A model generated the notes under the pieces. That model made no database searches. It worked only from the letters and a program-made list of their open reading frames with translations, and was not told the DNA's origin. Of a stretch of 31,915 nt of DNA, positions 1-9,088 are shown in pieces. Each line of letters opens with the position of its first letter. Positions within the stretch are counted from its first letter, which is position 1. Source of the stretch: UBA7446 sp964014735 (GTDB lineage: Bacteria; Bacteroidota; Bacteroidia; Flavobacteriales; Flavobacteriaceae). The DNA lies in NCBI GenBank assembly GCA_964014735.1, contig CAXHBH010000018.1:1-31915 (forward strand). Direction: 5' to 3'. Both the position numbers and the translations under genes were made by a program.

Positions 1-230
1 TCAGAGTTGTACCATAACGCTCTGAATGGACTAGCAATTTGACTGCCATTTTGAATTATTGTTTGCGGTGGTGTCATATCAAAAGCATCAGCGTTATCAG
101 ACGAATCATATTCGTCAGCACTACCATTTAATATCAAATTTTGGCTCCATCCATAATCTAATGAAACGTAGAAAAATGAAATTAAAAAAGTGAAAGTAAA
201 TAAATTTGTTTTGAGTAAATATTTTTTCAT
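1..230 (-). CDS. Secreted protein, N-terminal fragment (cut by window edge)
   Basis: The gene starts at 230 on the minus strand and runs off the left edge, so only about 76 codons are visible. It begins MKKYLLKTNLF and has a hydrophobic stretch (residues about 9-24) ending near GWSQ, which fits a Sec signal peptide. The mature part starts NLILNGSADEYD and is rich in Asp, Ser and Asn, a style common in secreted flavobacterial carbohydrate-binding or T9SS proteins, but no family can be named from this piece. It lies 112 bp downstream of the GH2 gene on the same strand and may belong to the same locus. The 231-342 gap is AT-rich with no clear promoter. Confidence 0.6.
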   Translation of the reverse strand, partial: MKKYLLKTNLFTFTFLISFFYVSLDYGWSQNLILNGSADEYDSSDNADAFDMTPPQTIIQNGSQIASPFRALWYNS

Positions 231-342
231 GGATATTATATTTTAATGGGTAAATTTAGTTTGGTTTGAGATTTATATAATATTAAAAAGGAGTAAAATC
301 GTACATTTTTTAAGTTTATTGTAATGCTATAATCATTTAAGT

Positions 343-2763
343 TCATTCAATTGTTAAATATGTACCTTTGAAATTTTGGCTCAGTACCATCATTTTTAAG
401 GGTATTTTTCGTGATGCTCTAACCACTTCAATAGATGCTTTGCCATTGGCCATTTCTATAACTTCACTTCCTGTTGGAGTGCCCATAGCCCTGTGTGTAT
501 TTCCACCTGATAAACATTGAAAATATACACGTTCTTCAAAGTCTAACACGCGAAGACCATTTTTGTCACGCGCCGTTGCCGTGACCAAATAATTTCCATT
601 CTCCAATTGGGTGTACACCAGTGCAAGGCTTTTTGCGGTTCCATTTTTTGTAAACCTGTAGTTGACTTTTAATTTGTCTGTTACTTCAATGCCAGAGGTT
701 GTTTTTCCGACAGCTTCAAGCACATTTTCTCCATCAGTAAACGAAACATTCCAATTTAGTCCTGCTGCAGGGAAGCTCTTAGTATTCCTTTTTTTAGTGC
801 CCATGCTTTTACCATTTAAAAACAGCTCAACTTCTGGGCAGTTGCTATATACACTAACAGCACGCTTTAACCCTTTTGGCCCTTGACGTTCTGTCCATGT
901 ATGCGATTCAATATAGGCAAAAGGAGTAGTATCATTCCAATAGCTTTTAAACACATAAAAAGCATCTTTAGGCTTATTATTTCTATCTACCAAGCCCTTT
1001 TGGTTAATATACGGTATCGCATTTTCAGGGCGTAATGGTGTTCCAAAATCCTTGAATGCCCACTGCGCGTTTCCAACAAAAGAAGTGTCATTTTCACTGA
1101 TACGTAAATGCCAATCAAATAAATCGACAATATAGTTTTCACTCCAATCGCCAACTTTTGCAATATTAGGAACATCAGATTGCACAATTGCTTCTTCCCA
1201 GCCATCGGCTTGGATTTTGCCTTCACCAGTGATGGGGTTTTCTGTGTGTCTTCCCACATGACTAGAACCGCCATACTCAGTATGTAAAAAATGTTTGTAT
1301 TCTTTTTTGTATTTGTCAACGGCTTTTTGATAACTCTTATAACTTCCAGAGTACCATCCAGACCATATAGATGGTGAAAAAACATCCACGATATCTGAGC
1401 CCTCATAAAACTTTCTGATAGCTGTTTTTCGTGTTGGGTCTAGCTTGTGTGCATAGTCGTTTAGTTCTGAGAGGTAATCTTTTAATTGATCAATATCATC
1501 ACCTCCTTCAAAATCGGGTAACCAATAAATTTCATTACCTAAGGACCAGAGAATTACACTGGGATGGTTATAATTTTGTTCTATAATTTCTTTGAGCATA
1601 TTTTTGGTGTTCTTTTTCCACGCATCGTTACCCAAACCCCCACGGCACCATGGTAATTCGTCCCAAACAAGTATTCCCAACTCATCGCAAGCCTTATAGA
1701 TTTCAGGATCTTGAGGATAATGTGCAAGTCGAACGAAATTAGCACCCATCTCTTTTATAAGTTCCATGTCTGTCCGATGTTGTATATTACTCATAGCTGA
1801 GCCAACTCCTGCGTGTTCTTCATGCCGATGTGTACCTCTAAGTTTTAAACGCTTTCCGTTAAGGTAAAATGCTCCATAATCCTTAAACTCAAACCAGCGA
1901 AAACCAACATTTTCATTTACCTCGTCAATGGTTTTGCCATCTTTTACAAGTGCTACAGTAAGATTATACAGATATGGGTTTTTTGTATCCCAAAGTTTGG
2001 GATTTGTGATTTTGGTAAAGTTAATATCCGCCGAATTATCCACCACATCAAATACAGCTGTTTTGATCATATTTCCGTCATTGTCAGCAAGAACTGCCTC
2101 AACCGATAGTTTATTATTTTTAGGATTTGTAATCAACACTTTTGCATTCAACGCTGCATTACTGCTTGTCACTTTGGGTGTGGTAATTTTTAAATCATTT
2201 ATGTGCTCAGCAGGAAGTGTTTTTAACCAAACATCACGTGTGATGCCCCCATATATGAAAAAATCACTCTTTTGTGAAGGGATAACTTCTGGATTGTAGC
2301 CATTGTTTGCATATACCAAAATTTGATTTTTACCTTCCTTAACTGCATCTGTAATATCTAGGTTAAACCCGATATACCCACCAATGTGTTCACCAACATT
2401 CTTACCATTCACATAAACCTTAGATGTAATGTTGACCCCCTCAAAGTATAGCTGAAAAACTTGACCAGCGCTATTGTTTAAGATTTCAATGTCTTTCCGA
2501 TACCAGCTGCCATCTCTTCTGTAGCCCGGCGCTAAGTCTGTGGCATCAATAGCATTCCAAGTATGGGGTAGATTAATGTCTTTCCAATTTTCATTAGCAA
2601 GTGCAGCATCAGACGTTTCTGCATTATACTCTAGGTATTCCCAACCTTTGTTAATGGTAGTCGTTTGTCGTAACTCCTTATCAGATATCGAATTACACGA
2701 GCTTGTAATAAAAGCAAGGATTAGGGTATAAATGAACGCAAAGTTATTAAAGCGGGACATCAT
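343..2763 (-). CDS. GH2 family glycoside hydrolase, lipoprotein
   Basis: This 806-residue protein has the GH2 layout: an N-terminal jelly-roll (about 35-185), an Ig-like beta-sandwich (about 190-290) and a TIM barrel (about 295-590), followed by further beta domains. The acid/base is E411 in SLGNEI and the nucleophile is E496 in LHTEYGG. The motifs GTHRHEEH, FVRLAHYP and LVWDELPW are typical of the beta-galactosidase/beta-glucuronidase superfamily. A lipobox around C23 (FITSSC) predicts a membrane-anchored lipoprotein. Its start overlaps the GH88 stop by one base (TAATG), so the two are translationally coupled; an ATG three bases later (2760) is equally possible. GH2 enzymes occur in ulvan and other uronate-polysaccharide loci, where they remove a sugar from oligosaccharides. 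The exact sugar cannot be told from sequence. Confidence 0.92.
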   Translation of the reverse strand: MMSRFNNFAFIYTLILAFITSSCNSISDKELRQTTTINKGWEYLEYNAETSDAALANENWKDINLPHTWNAIDATDLAPGYRRDGSWYRKDIEILNNSAGQVFQLYFEGVNITSKVYVNGKNVGEHIGGYIGFNLDITDAVKEGKNQILVYANNGYNPEVIPSQKSDFFIYGGITRDVWLKTLPAEHINDLKITTPKVTSSNAALNAKVLITNPKNNKLSVEAVLADNDGNMIKTAVFDVVDNSADINFTKITNPKLWDTKNPYLYNLTVALVKDGKTIDEVNENVGFRWFEFKDYGAFYLNGKRLKLRGTHRHEEHAGVGSAMSNIQHRTDMELIKEMGANFVRLAHYPQDPEIYKACDELGILVWDELPWCRGGLGNDAWKKNTKNMLKEIIEQNYNHPSVILWSLGNEIYWLPDFEGGDDIDQLKDYLSELNDYAHKLDPTRKTAIRKFYEGSDIVDVFSPSIWSGWYSGSYKSYQKAVDKYKKEYKHFLHTEYGGSSHVGRHTENPITGEGKIQADGWEEAIVQSDVPNIAKVGDWSENYIVDLFDWHLRISENDTSFVGNAQWAFKDFGTPLRPENAIPYINQKGLVDRNNKPKDAFYVFKSYWNDTTPFAYIESHTWTERQGPKGLKRAVSVYSNCPEVELFLNGKSMGTKKRNTKSFPAAGLNWNVSFTDGENVLEAVGKTTSGIEVTDKLKVNYRFTKNGTAKSLALVYTQLENGNYLVTATARDKNGLRVLDFEERVYFQCLSGGNTHRAMGTPTGSEVIEMANGKASIEVVRASRKIPLKMMVLSQNFKGTYLTIE

Positions 2764-3947
2764 TAATTAAGATTTTTCAGTCTAATTAGGGTTTCAAGAA
2801 AATAGTAATCTCCATATGCAATGGGCTCATCTATCTCATCGTTTTTTGGCCAGTTTCCTGTACTATGATCTAGGATAAAAGGTGCATCGAAATCAGATGC
2901 CAAAATATAATCTGGGGATTTTAGGTTCGTCATCACTTTTTTACTGTAATCCAAGTATTTTTCTTCTAGTGTATATCCATAAATTTCAAGCATGGCAGCG
3001 GCTACAATTGTTCCAGCAGAAACATCTCTTGGCGCATTTGGAATGGCAGGGTCATCAAAATCCCAGTAGGGTATTCCGTCATTCGGTAAATTTTTGTGGT
3101 TTAAGAAATATTCAGCTGTGGCAATGGCACGATTTAGGTACCTAGTATCTTTGGTATATCGGTAGGCAAGTGTATAGCCATAAATCCCCCAACCGTGACC
3201 GCGTGCCCATGAAGACTCATCATTAATCCCTTGATGTGTGACTTTCATTCTGGGTCGGAATGTCAGGGTATCATAATCTACCACGTGATAGCAACTATTG
3301 TCTGGTCTAAAATGGTATTTTAATGTGGTGTTTGCATGGGTAACTGCTAACTTATGAAAGCTACTATCCCCCGAAATTTTAGTTGCTTCGAAAAGTAGTT
3401 CTAAGTTCATCATGTTGTCAATGATTACTGGAAATTGCCATACTTTTTTGTTGAAGTCCCAAGAGCGAATACTTTTAATATTTTCATTAAATCGAGTACT
3501 TAACGTTTTAGCACTTTCAACAATAATATTTTTGTACCGTTTGTTCTCTTTTATTTTGAGTCCATTGCCAAAACTGTTGTAAACCTTGAAACCCATGTCG
3601 TGAGTACGATTATTAAACTTTTCTTTTTCAATAAATTTTGTCCACTCCTCGGCTTTTTCGATGTAATCTTGGTTTCCAGTTATGGAGTATAACTGCCAAA
3701 GGTTACCTGCAAAAAAGCCGCTAGTCCAATCTTTAGAAGGAACTTTTTTAATAGCATTTGCTTTGTAAGAATAGCTTCTTGGGAATGCTAATGAATCAAC
3801 CGAGTATGTTAGTAATTTCTCATACCTCTTTTCTAAAAGTATGTCTATATCCGATTTAGCATCTTCTTTTTTTATTGAGCACCCCAATAATATAAGGGCT
3901 ACAAAAATCAAGAGAAAATAATAATTTTTATTTTGGCTAAAGATCAT
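2763..3947 (-). CDS. GH88 unsaturated glucuronyl hydrolase, lipoprotein
   Basis: This 394-residue protein has a lipoprotein signal (LILLGC, C23) and an (alpha/alpha)6-barrel sequence of the GH88 family. The two conserved aspartates of the family appear as D117 (THDMGF) and D177 (IIDNMM). The signature SWARGHGWGIYGY (246-258) and the late PRDVSAGTIVAAAMLEI stretch are also characteristic. The enzyme hydrates the double bond of the terminal 4,5-unsaturated uronic acid left by polysaccharide lyases and releases it. The free product rearranges to 5-dehydro-4-deoxy-D-glucuronate, the substrate of the KduI encoded at 7466. It sits between the AraC-type gene (60 bp upstream) and GH2 (1-bp overlap) in a leftward operon. 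GH105 is a related family, but the motifs favour GH88. Confidence 0.9.
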   Translation of the reverse strand: MIFSQNKNYYFLLIFVALILLGCSIKKEDAKSDIDILLEKRYEKLLTYSVDSLAFPRSYSYKANAIKKVPSKDWTSGFFAGNLWQLYSITGNQDYIEKAEEWTKFIEKEKFNNRTHDMGFKVYNSFGNGLKIKENKRYKNIIVESAKTLSTRFNENIKSIRSWDFNKKVWQFPVIIDNMMNLELLFEATKISGDSSFHKLAVTHANTTLKYHFRPDNSCYHVVDYDTLTFRPRMKVTHQGINDESSWARGHGWGIYGYTLAYRYTKDTRYLNRAIATAEYFLNHKNLPNDGIPYWDFDDPAIPNAPRDVSAGTIVAAAMLEIYGYTLEEKYLDYSKKVMTNLKSPDYILASDFDAPFILDHSTGNWPKNDEIDEPIAYGDYYFLETLIRLKNLN

Positions 3948-4006
3948 GGTTGTTAAGATTGGCTTAAGTTGTTAAATGCTTTTTTAATTTCAGTAAATTT
4001 AAATTA

Positions 4007-4612
4007 TTAGATTGCGTATTTTTTTTGAAATTGACTAGGAGTAAGACCAAATTTTTCACTAAAACATATACTGAAATATTTTGGGTTTTTATATCCAACA
4101 TGATAGCTTACTTCTGAAACAATCATCTTGCCTTTCTCAAGTAATTGTACAGCACGTCTCATGCGATAATGTTTTATTAACTCGTTTGGAGTAAAGTTTG
4201 TCCATGTTTTAACCTTTAAGAACAATAATGTACGACTAACACCTAGTTCAGAACAAAATATAGAAATGTTAAAAAGTTCGTTACTGATATTTTCCTCTAT
4301 AATGAGAAGCGCTTTTTTAAATAGTTTTTCATCAAATGATGAAATAGATACTTCATTTGGCTGTAAAAAATCTTGTGCGTTTCTTTCTTTTACAAATCGC
4401 TGCTCGTTTTCCCTTTCAAGAGATTCAATTCTTGACTTTAGCCTAGCCACTTCTTGAAAAAGCGTTCGCACCTGTTCTATAAGCGCTTCCTTTTCATAGG
4501 CAGGTTGAGCCATTAATGACTCTAAATTTTTAGCCCTAGTTTTAAGTTCATCTGCTAAATACATATTTCCGGTATTATTTAATTCTGTCCCAACTCTTGT
4601 TTCAATCATCAT
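4007..4612 (-). CDS. AraC-type regulator with N-terminal coiled coil
   Basis: This 201-residue protein has an N-terminal predicted coiled coil (about 20-75, with runs such as LKSRIESLERENEQ) and a C-terminal AraC/XylS double helix-turn-helix (about 100-200). The second HTH is recognisable from VSEVSYHVGYKNPKYFSICFSE. The DNA-binding half resembles the output domain of Bacteroidota hybrid two-component (HTCS) sensors. However, no sensor, kinase, receiver or membrane segment is present, and I see no frame linking it to one. It is 6 bp after the beta-helix gene and 60 bp before GH88, inside the catabolic operon it may control. The start at 4612 (MM; 4609 also possible) leaves minimal spacing to the upstream gene. 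It could be a free-standing regulator or the leftover end of an HTCS. Confidence 0.85.
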   Translation of the reverse strand: MMIETRVGTELNNTGNMYLADELKTRAKNLESLMAQPAYEKEALIEQVRTLFQEVARLKSRIESLERENEQRFVKERNAQDFLQPNEVSISSFDEKLFKKALLIIEENISNELFNISIFCSELGVSRTLLFLKVKTWTNFTPNELIKHYRMRRAVQLLEKGKMIVSEVSYHVGYKNPKYFSICFSEKFGLTPSQFQKKYAI

Positions 4613-4618
4613 TGGGGT

Positions 4619-6280
4619 TTATTTTTTTTGTCGCTTTGATAGTTGATAATTGTAAAGTGATTGGTGTTTTTCAAAAACTTTATTAACTGCTTTTATCATA
4701 GTCATAGGCTGATAGTTAACTTCAAAAGCTTGATTCCCATTGATTCCTACAACACGAGCAAAAGGGCCATCTTTCATTCCATCTAACTTTATTGTTTTTG
4801 ATGGATTGATATCACTTAACACATTAACTTTAGTGTTCCAAAAAGTACTAAATGCACCATGCGAAGGTTTCCAATAGCCGGCACCCCCACCTTTAAATAG
4901 GGGGTAACTCATTTCTTTATCTGGCGTAATATGTACTGTAGTATTGTCAAATAAGTTTTGATGATTCGCACCCGAATGCTGATCCAAAATGGGATCCACA
5001 AAAACTTCACAGTTTAGATATACACATTTTGTTGCTAATGTATTGAAGCTCAGCGGATGTACTGCTTTGTTATAAACTTTTATTCCCCTGGCCAATACAT
5101 TATATGTACCAGACATTGCAACAGTATAATGTGCTGTGTTTTCCCCTTTAGTGACTACGTCTTCAATGGTTACATTGGCAATATTTTCTGTAAGTATGCC
5201 ACTATCTGCATTTTCAATGATGATATTTTTTACCCAACTGTTATATGCACGCGTAAGGTAAATACCATTAAAACCTGGTTCAACGTGATGCGCAATGCGA
5301 GGCGATTTTGGAAACCGAATACTGAAATCTTGGATACCAATTTCTTTTAGATGTTTCCATCTCACTAATTGCGCTTCAAATACGGGTTTTACATCAATGG
5401 TTAGAGGGCTGCTTATTGTTGCTATTCCCTCTGATATTGCAAGGACTTTTATCTGTTGACGGACTAGTGGTAATTCTGGAAAATTCCAATGATGGCTGCC
5501 AATTCTTGTTAATTGATTTTTATAAAGCTCCTTGATTATCTGAGCTTCTTCACCCTGCTTATTAAAGAGTTGGAGTTCGACAACATCCCCAACATTTAAA
5601 TGTTGCGATTCGAAAATACTCAAGGTGAAGCCTCCCCTTTTTCCTTCAGAGACTTTTGCGAGCACCTCGTAAGGCCGCTCGTATTTTTTTAGATATGGCT
5701 TCACACGCTCTCCTGGAACTCGAGTCCATATAAACCCGCCTGACCAAGCGAATTGGGAAAATGGTAAGTCTATATTGTTTTCTTTCTCCCGTTGCCTTTT
5801 ATCAAATTCAATCAGATACTCACGCAATTCTTTGAGATCTTCGGGATCATTGGTATACATTAGGGGTCTTGGACAATATATTTCAGTACCATGCTGACCT
5901 GTTCCAGCACCACTTAAAATAAAATTATTACGCTCAATGTAAATGATTCCACTAATAATTATTGTTCCAGGTGGTAATAGTAATGTAACAGGGCCTTTTA
6001 ACTTACTGACTTCGCTAATGGCATGTTGCATCGCTTTGGTGTCGTCAAGACCATCATTAGCCACAACATTATAATCAACTGCATTTACAATAGTTCCTGT
6101 AAAATTTGGAATTTGTTTATTTCCATTATGGTAGCCAGCATAACTAAAGTCGGGAATATAATTCTCGTCAATAACATTTACTCCAGAATGTATAAAGGAC
6201 ATGTTTTGCGACCAACTAACTGAGAATAAGTTTAGTATCGCTATGATAAGCATTAAAAAGTTTATTTTTATTTTTATCAT
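4619..6280 (-). CDS. Pectate-lyase-superfamily right-handed beta-helix protein
   Basis: I chose the ATG at 6280 because it begins MIKIKINFLMLIIAILNLF, a standard signal peptide ending SWSQ. The frame is open to 6331, but that would put 17 extra residues before the signal. The mature protein (about 530 residues) opens with a Pectate_lyase_3-type segment (NDGLDDTKAMQHAI, then LLPPGTIIISG). It continues with beta-helix coils full of Asn and short hydrophobic strands (GIYLTRAYNSWVKNIIIEN, GILTENIANVTIEDV). A His-rich part follows (PRIAHHVEPG, DQHSGANHQN). It is the first gene of the leftward operon with AraC, GH88 and GH2, so it probably acts on the same polysaccharide outside the cytoplasm, as a lyase, hydrolase or dehydratase. 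No catalytic residues could be assigned. Confidence 0.8.
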   Translation of the reverse strand: MIKIKINFLMLIIAILNLFSVSWSQNMSFIHSGVNVIDENYIPDFSYAGYHNGNKQIPNFTGTIVNAVDYNVVANDGLDDTKAMQHAISEVSKLKGPVTLLLPPGTIIISGIIYIERNNFILSGAGTGQHGTEIYCPRPLMYTNDPEDLKELREYLIEFDKRQREKENNIDLPFSQFAWSGGFIWTRVPGERVKPYLKKYERPYEVLAKVSEGKRGGFTLSIFESQHLNVGDVVELQLFNKQGEEAQIIKELYKNQLTRIGSHHWNFPELPLVRQQIKVLAISEGIATISSPLTIDVKPVFEAQLVRWKHLKEIGIQDFSIRFPKSPRIAHHVEPGFNGIYLTRAYNSWVKNIIIENADSGILTENIANVTIEDVVTKGENTAHYTVAMSGTYNVLARGIKVYNKAVHPLSFNTLATKCVYLNCEVFVDPILDQHSGANHQNLFDNTTVHITPDKEMSYPLFKGGGAGYWKPSHGAFSTFWNTKVNVLSDINPSKTIKLDGMKDGPFARVVGINGNQAFEVNYQPMTMIKAVNKVFEKHQSLYNYQLSKRQKK

Positions 6281-6287
6281 ATATTTA

Positions 6288-6301
6288 TGCAATGGATTGC
6301 A
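6288..6301. promoter_or_regulatory. Candidate LacI-family operator (beta-helix/lacI divergent region)
   Basis: TGCAATGGATTGCA is a dyad with perfect 6-bp arms around a GG centre. It lies 7 bp upstream of the beta-helix start codon and about 60 bp upstream of the divergent LacI-type gene. The same site on the opposite strand, with one mismatch, occurs upstream of kduI at 7445-7458. Binding here would block the leftward promoter, whose likely -7 element (TATATTGT when read leftward, 6310-6303) directly abuts it. The assignment to this LacI protein is inferred from position and shared sequence. Confidence 0.55.
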
Positions 6302-6364
6302 CAATATAAAACGTTTTTGATTAAAATTCAAAACATTTTTAATAAGTTTACGGATCTTTAAAAA

Positions 6365-7402
6365 ATGTTAAAAAAAAAAACAACCATATACGACATTGCT
6401 ACAAAGCTTAATATTACCGCTGCTACGGTATCACGTGCGTTAAACGACAGTGAGCTAATAAGCAAAAAAACCAAGAAAATGGTTTTGGAAGCTGCTGATG
6501 AGTTAAGTTATTTCAAAAACCGCCATGCATTGGCTTTGAAAAGCGGTAGAACAAACCAGGTTGGTTTGGTTGTCCCTTTTATTAATCGTCATTTTTTTTC
6601 AAATATTATTATGGGTGTTGAGGAAGAGTTATATCCCAAGGGTTATCAAGTAATGATATTCCAATCAAATGAATCTGAGAGAAAAGAGAAAGATATTATT
6701 GAAGCGCTCTTGCAAAATCAGGTTGATGGGGTGCTTATTTCTGTTTCCAAAACAACTCGATTTAAAGATCATTTTAATAAGATTATCGATAACAATTTAC
6801 CCCTTATTTTTTTTGATAGAAAGGCTGATATTGAAAACTCAAGTTGTGTAGAGACAGATGATGTTTTAGGTGGAAAAATTGCCACACAACACTTGATTGA
6901 TCAAGGCTGTAGCCAAATAGCTTATGTCACGGTTGATTTAAATCTTAATATATATACGAATCGTTTTAAGGGATACAGAGAATCCTTAATCCGCAATGGT
7001 ATTGATTTTAGGGAAGACCTTGTGTTTCAGGCCAATAGTGATATTGCTTCTGGAAGAAAAGTAGCACGTCAAATATTGTCTAGCGATGCTAATATTGATG
7101 CTATTTTTTGCTCAAGTGACTATATAGCACTTGGTGTGATGCAAGAAATGAAAGAACAGAATGTTAGTATCCCAGACGATGTTGCAGTAGTTGGATTTAG
7201 TAACGAACCTTTTACTGAACTATTGGATTTGACATTGACTTCAATTGAGCAAAGTCCCTATGAAATGGGTAAAAGTGCTGCCCGTGTTTTCTTGGATCAA
7301 ATGAATTCAAAAAATGCGATTATTGAGCACGCTATTAAACTAAAACCCAGGCTATACATTAGGGATTCTTCATTGAAAAATAATCGAAAAACGCACAAGT
7401 AG
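6365..7402 (+). CDS. LacI/GalR-family transcriptional regulator
   Basis: This 345-residue protein has the normal LacI-family length. The N-terminal HTH (TTIYDIATKLNITAATVSRALN, about 6-28) is followed by a hinge and a periplasmic-binding-protein-like effector domain (about 62-335), including GLVVPFINRHFFSNIIMGVE and DAIFCSSDYIALGVMQEM. It is divergent from the beta-helix operon and lies just before the kdu operon, with candidate operators at both promoters, so it is probably the local repressor. The inducer is likely an intermediate of uronate breakdown such as KDG, but the sequence does not show this. The 63-bp gap to kduI holds a separate promoter, so it need not be co-transcribed with it. 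Confidence 0.93.
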   Translation: MLKKKTTIYDIATKLNITAATVSRALNDSELISKKTKKMVLEAADELSYFKNRHALALKSGRTNQVGLVVPFINRHFFSNIIMGVEEELYPKGYQVMIFQSNESERKEKDIIEALLQNQVDGVLISVSKTTRFKDHFNKIIDNNLPLIFFDRKADIENSSCVETDDVLGGKIATQHLIDQGCSQIAYVTVDLNLNIYTNRFKGYRESLIRNGIDFREDLVFQANSDIASGRKVARQILSSDANIDAIFCSSDYIALGVMQEMKEQNVSIPDDVAVVGFSNEPFTELLDLTLTSIEQSPYEMGKSAARVFLDQMNSKNAIIEHAIKLKPRLYIRDSSLKNNRKTHK

Positions 7403-7438
7403 CTAAAAAATATATTTAAAAAATGTGTTCAATTTAAT

Positions 7439-7458
7439 TATATTTGCAATCCATTACA
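7439..7458 (+). promoter_or_regulatory. kduI promoter -7 box overlapped by operator
   Basis: TATATTTGC at 7439-7447 matches the Bacteroidota sigma-ABfA -7 box (TAnnTTTG). It runs into TGCAATCCATTACA (7445-7458), the reverse complement of the 6288-6301 dyad with one change. The operator therefore overlaps the promoter, and the kduI ATG follows 7 bp later. I see no convincing -33 TTG at the usual spacing. This is the expected arrangement for repression of the kduI-to-lyase operon by the adjacent LacI-type regulator. Confidence 0.5.
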
Positions 7459-7465
7459 ATTTTAT

Positions 7466-8302
7466 ATGCAATCTAATAATACGTACTTAGCTACTAGTCC
7501 AACAGAAGCGAAAAATTTTGACACAGGTGAGTTAAGAAATCGCTTTTTAATAGGAACCATTTTCAATCCTGATCATATTACGGCCTATTATACCACCTAC
7601 GACCGATACCTTGTAGGAGGCGCACAACCCGTATCTAAACCACTTACCTTAGAGGCTATTGATGAGCTTCGAGCGGATTATTTTTTGGAACGCAGAGAAT
7701 TGGGCATTATCAATGTTGGTGAAACGGGTATTGTTCGCGTAGATGGTACTGCCTATACTCTTGAAAATCAAGAAGCGTTGTATGTTGGTAGAGGCGCTAA
7801 AGATGTAGTTTTTGAAAACACCTCAGGCTCTTCCCCTTTGTTTTATTACAATTCTACCCCAGCACATAAAAGTTACCCAACTGAAAAAATATCATCTGAA
7901 CGGGCACAGTATGTAGAGCTCGGAGACGATAAGAATGCTAACAAAAGACGTATAAAAAAACTTATTGTTCAAGAAATCATACCTACATGTCAGTTACAGA
8001 TGGGCCTTACCATGTTATATGAAGGAAATGTGTGGAATACCATGCCTGCACATACGCATCTAAGAAGAATGGAAGTTTATTTTTATTTAGACATTGATGC
8101 TAACAATTCCATATCTCATTTTATGGGTGAACCTCAAGAAACAAGACATATCTTTATGCAAAACCATCAAGCGGTAATTTCACCGTCATGGTCTATCCAC
8201 AGTGGATGTGGCACTTCAAACTATTCCTTTATTTGGGGTATGGCAGGTGAAAACTTAGATTATGGAGATATGGATGGTGTAAAAATTAACGAATTACGTT
8301 AA
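7466..8302 (+). CDS. kduI: 5-dehydro-4-deoxy-D-glucuronate isomerase
   Basis: The protein is 278 residues, the same length as E. coli KduI. It isomerises 5-dehydro-4-deoxy-D-glucuronate (from unsaturated uronates) to 3-deoxy-D-glycero-2,5-hexodiulosonate in the cytoplasm. The zinc ligands of this cupin-fold enzyme are all in place: H196 and H198 in PAHTHLRRMEVYFY, E203, and H245 in WSIHSGCGT. It is the first gene of a tight operon, three bases before kduD, and acts immediately after the GH88 encoded on the other strand. The gene start is fixed by the promoter and operator just upstream. Confidence 0.96.
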   Translation: MQSNNTYLATSPTEAKNFDTGELRNRFLIGTIFNPDHITAYYTTYDRYLVGGAQPVSKPLTLEAIDELRADYFLERRELGIINVGETGIVRVDGTAYTLENQEALYVGRGAKDVVFENTSGSSPLFYYNSTPAHKSYPTEKISSERAQYVELGDDKNANKRRIKKLIVQEIIPTCQLQMGLTMLYEGNVWNTMPAHTHLRRMEVYFYLDIDANNSISHFMGEPQETRHIFMQNHQAVISPSWSIHSGCGTSNYSFIWGMAGENLDYGDMDGVKINELR

Positions 8303-8305
8303 AAT

Positions 8306-9088
8306 ATGAATCCATTTGATCTGACAGGAAAAACAGCATTTATATCTGGCGCAACACACGGACTAGGTATGGCTATGGCAATAGGACTTGCAGAGGCAGG
8401 AGCCAAACTCATTATTTCAAGTACAAGCCCAGACAAGTTAAATGGTGCTATTTATGAATACACAAAAAGGGATCTTAATGTAACTGGATATGTATTGGAT
8501 GTTACCAACGATGAGCAAGTAAAAAAAGTGACTGCTGAAATTTTTAAAAAACAACAAGTTGATATTCTAATCAATAATGCAGGTATTATTAAAAGAACTG
8601 CGGCACTTGAAATGAGCCCCGAAGACTTTAGAGCCGTCACGGATGTTCACCTTACAGGTTCTTTTCATCTAGCACAACAGTTTGCCATCCCTATGGTGTC
8701 ACGCAAATCAGGAAAAATTATTAATATCTGCTCGATGATGAGCGAGTTGGGCCGTAACACAGTTAGTGCTTATGCAGCTGCCAAAGGTGGTTTGAAAATG
8801 CTTACAAGAAACCTAGCCACAGAGTGGGCCAAACACAATATACAAGTCAATGGCATAGGCCCTGGCTATTTTGAGACTACTCAAACCGCCCCAATACGAG
8901 TAGACGGGCACCCATTTAACGAGTTTATTATTAACAGAACACCTGCTGGCCGTTGGGGTAAAACAGATGACCTTAAAGGAACGGCAGTATTTCTCGCATC
9001 AAAAGCAAGTGATTTTGTAAATGGCCAAATTATTTACGTAGACGGAGGCATATTGGCAACAATTGGAAAACCATCTAATGAGCTATGA
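8306..9088 (+). CDS. kduD: 2-dehydro-3-deoxy-D-gluconate 5-dehydrogenase (SDR family)
   Basis: This 260-residue classical short-chain dehydrogenase has the NAD(P)-binding motif SGATHGLG (14-21), NNAG (90-93), S143 in the catalytic serine region, and Y156/K160 in YAAAK. Next to kduI it is best read as KduD, which reduces 2,5-diketo-3-deoxygluconate to 2-keto-3-deoxygluconate (KDG). Its stop overlaps the uxaC start (ATGA), so the two are coupled. Related gluconate 5-dehydrogenases look similar; the neighbourhood decides the call. Confidence 0.93.
   Translation: MNPFDLTGKTAFISGATHGLGMAMAIGLAEAGAKLIISSTSPDKLNGAIYEYTKRDLNVTGYVLDVTNDEQVKKVTAEIFKKQQVDILINNAGIIKRTAALEMSPEDFRAVTDVHLTGSFHLAQQFAIPMVSRKSGKIINICSMMSELGRNTVSAYAAAKGGLKMLTRNLATEWAKHNIQVNGIGPGYFETTQTAPIRVDGHPFNEFIINRTPAGRWGKTDDLKGTAVFLASKASDFVNGQIIYVDGGILATIGKPSNEL

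Noticed and set aside
987..1406. 139-codon frame within the GH2 gene
   Set aside because: It is another frame of a gene with intact catalytic motifs; no independent features.
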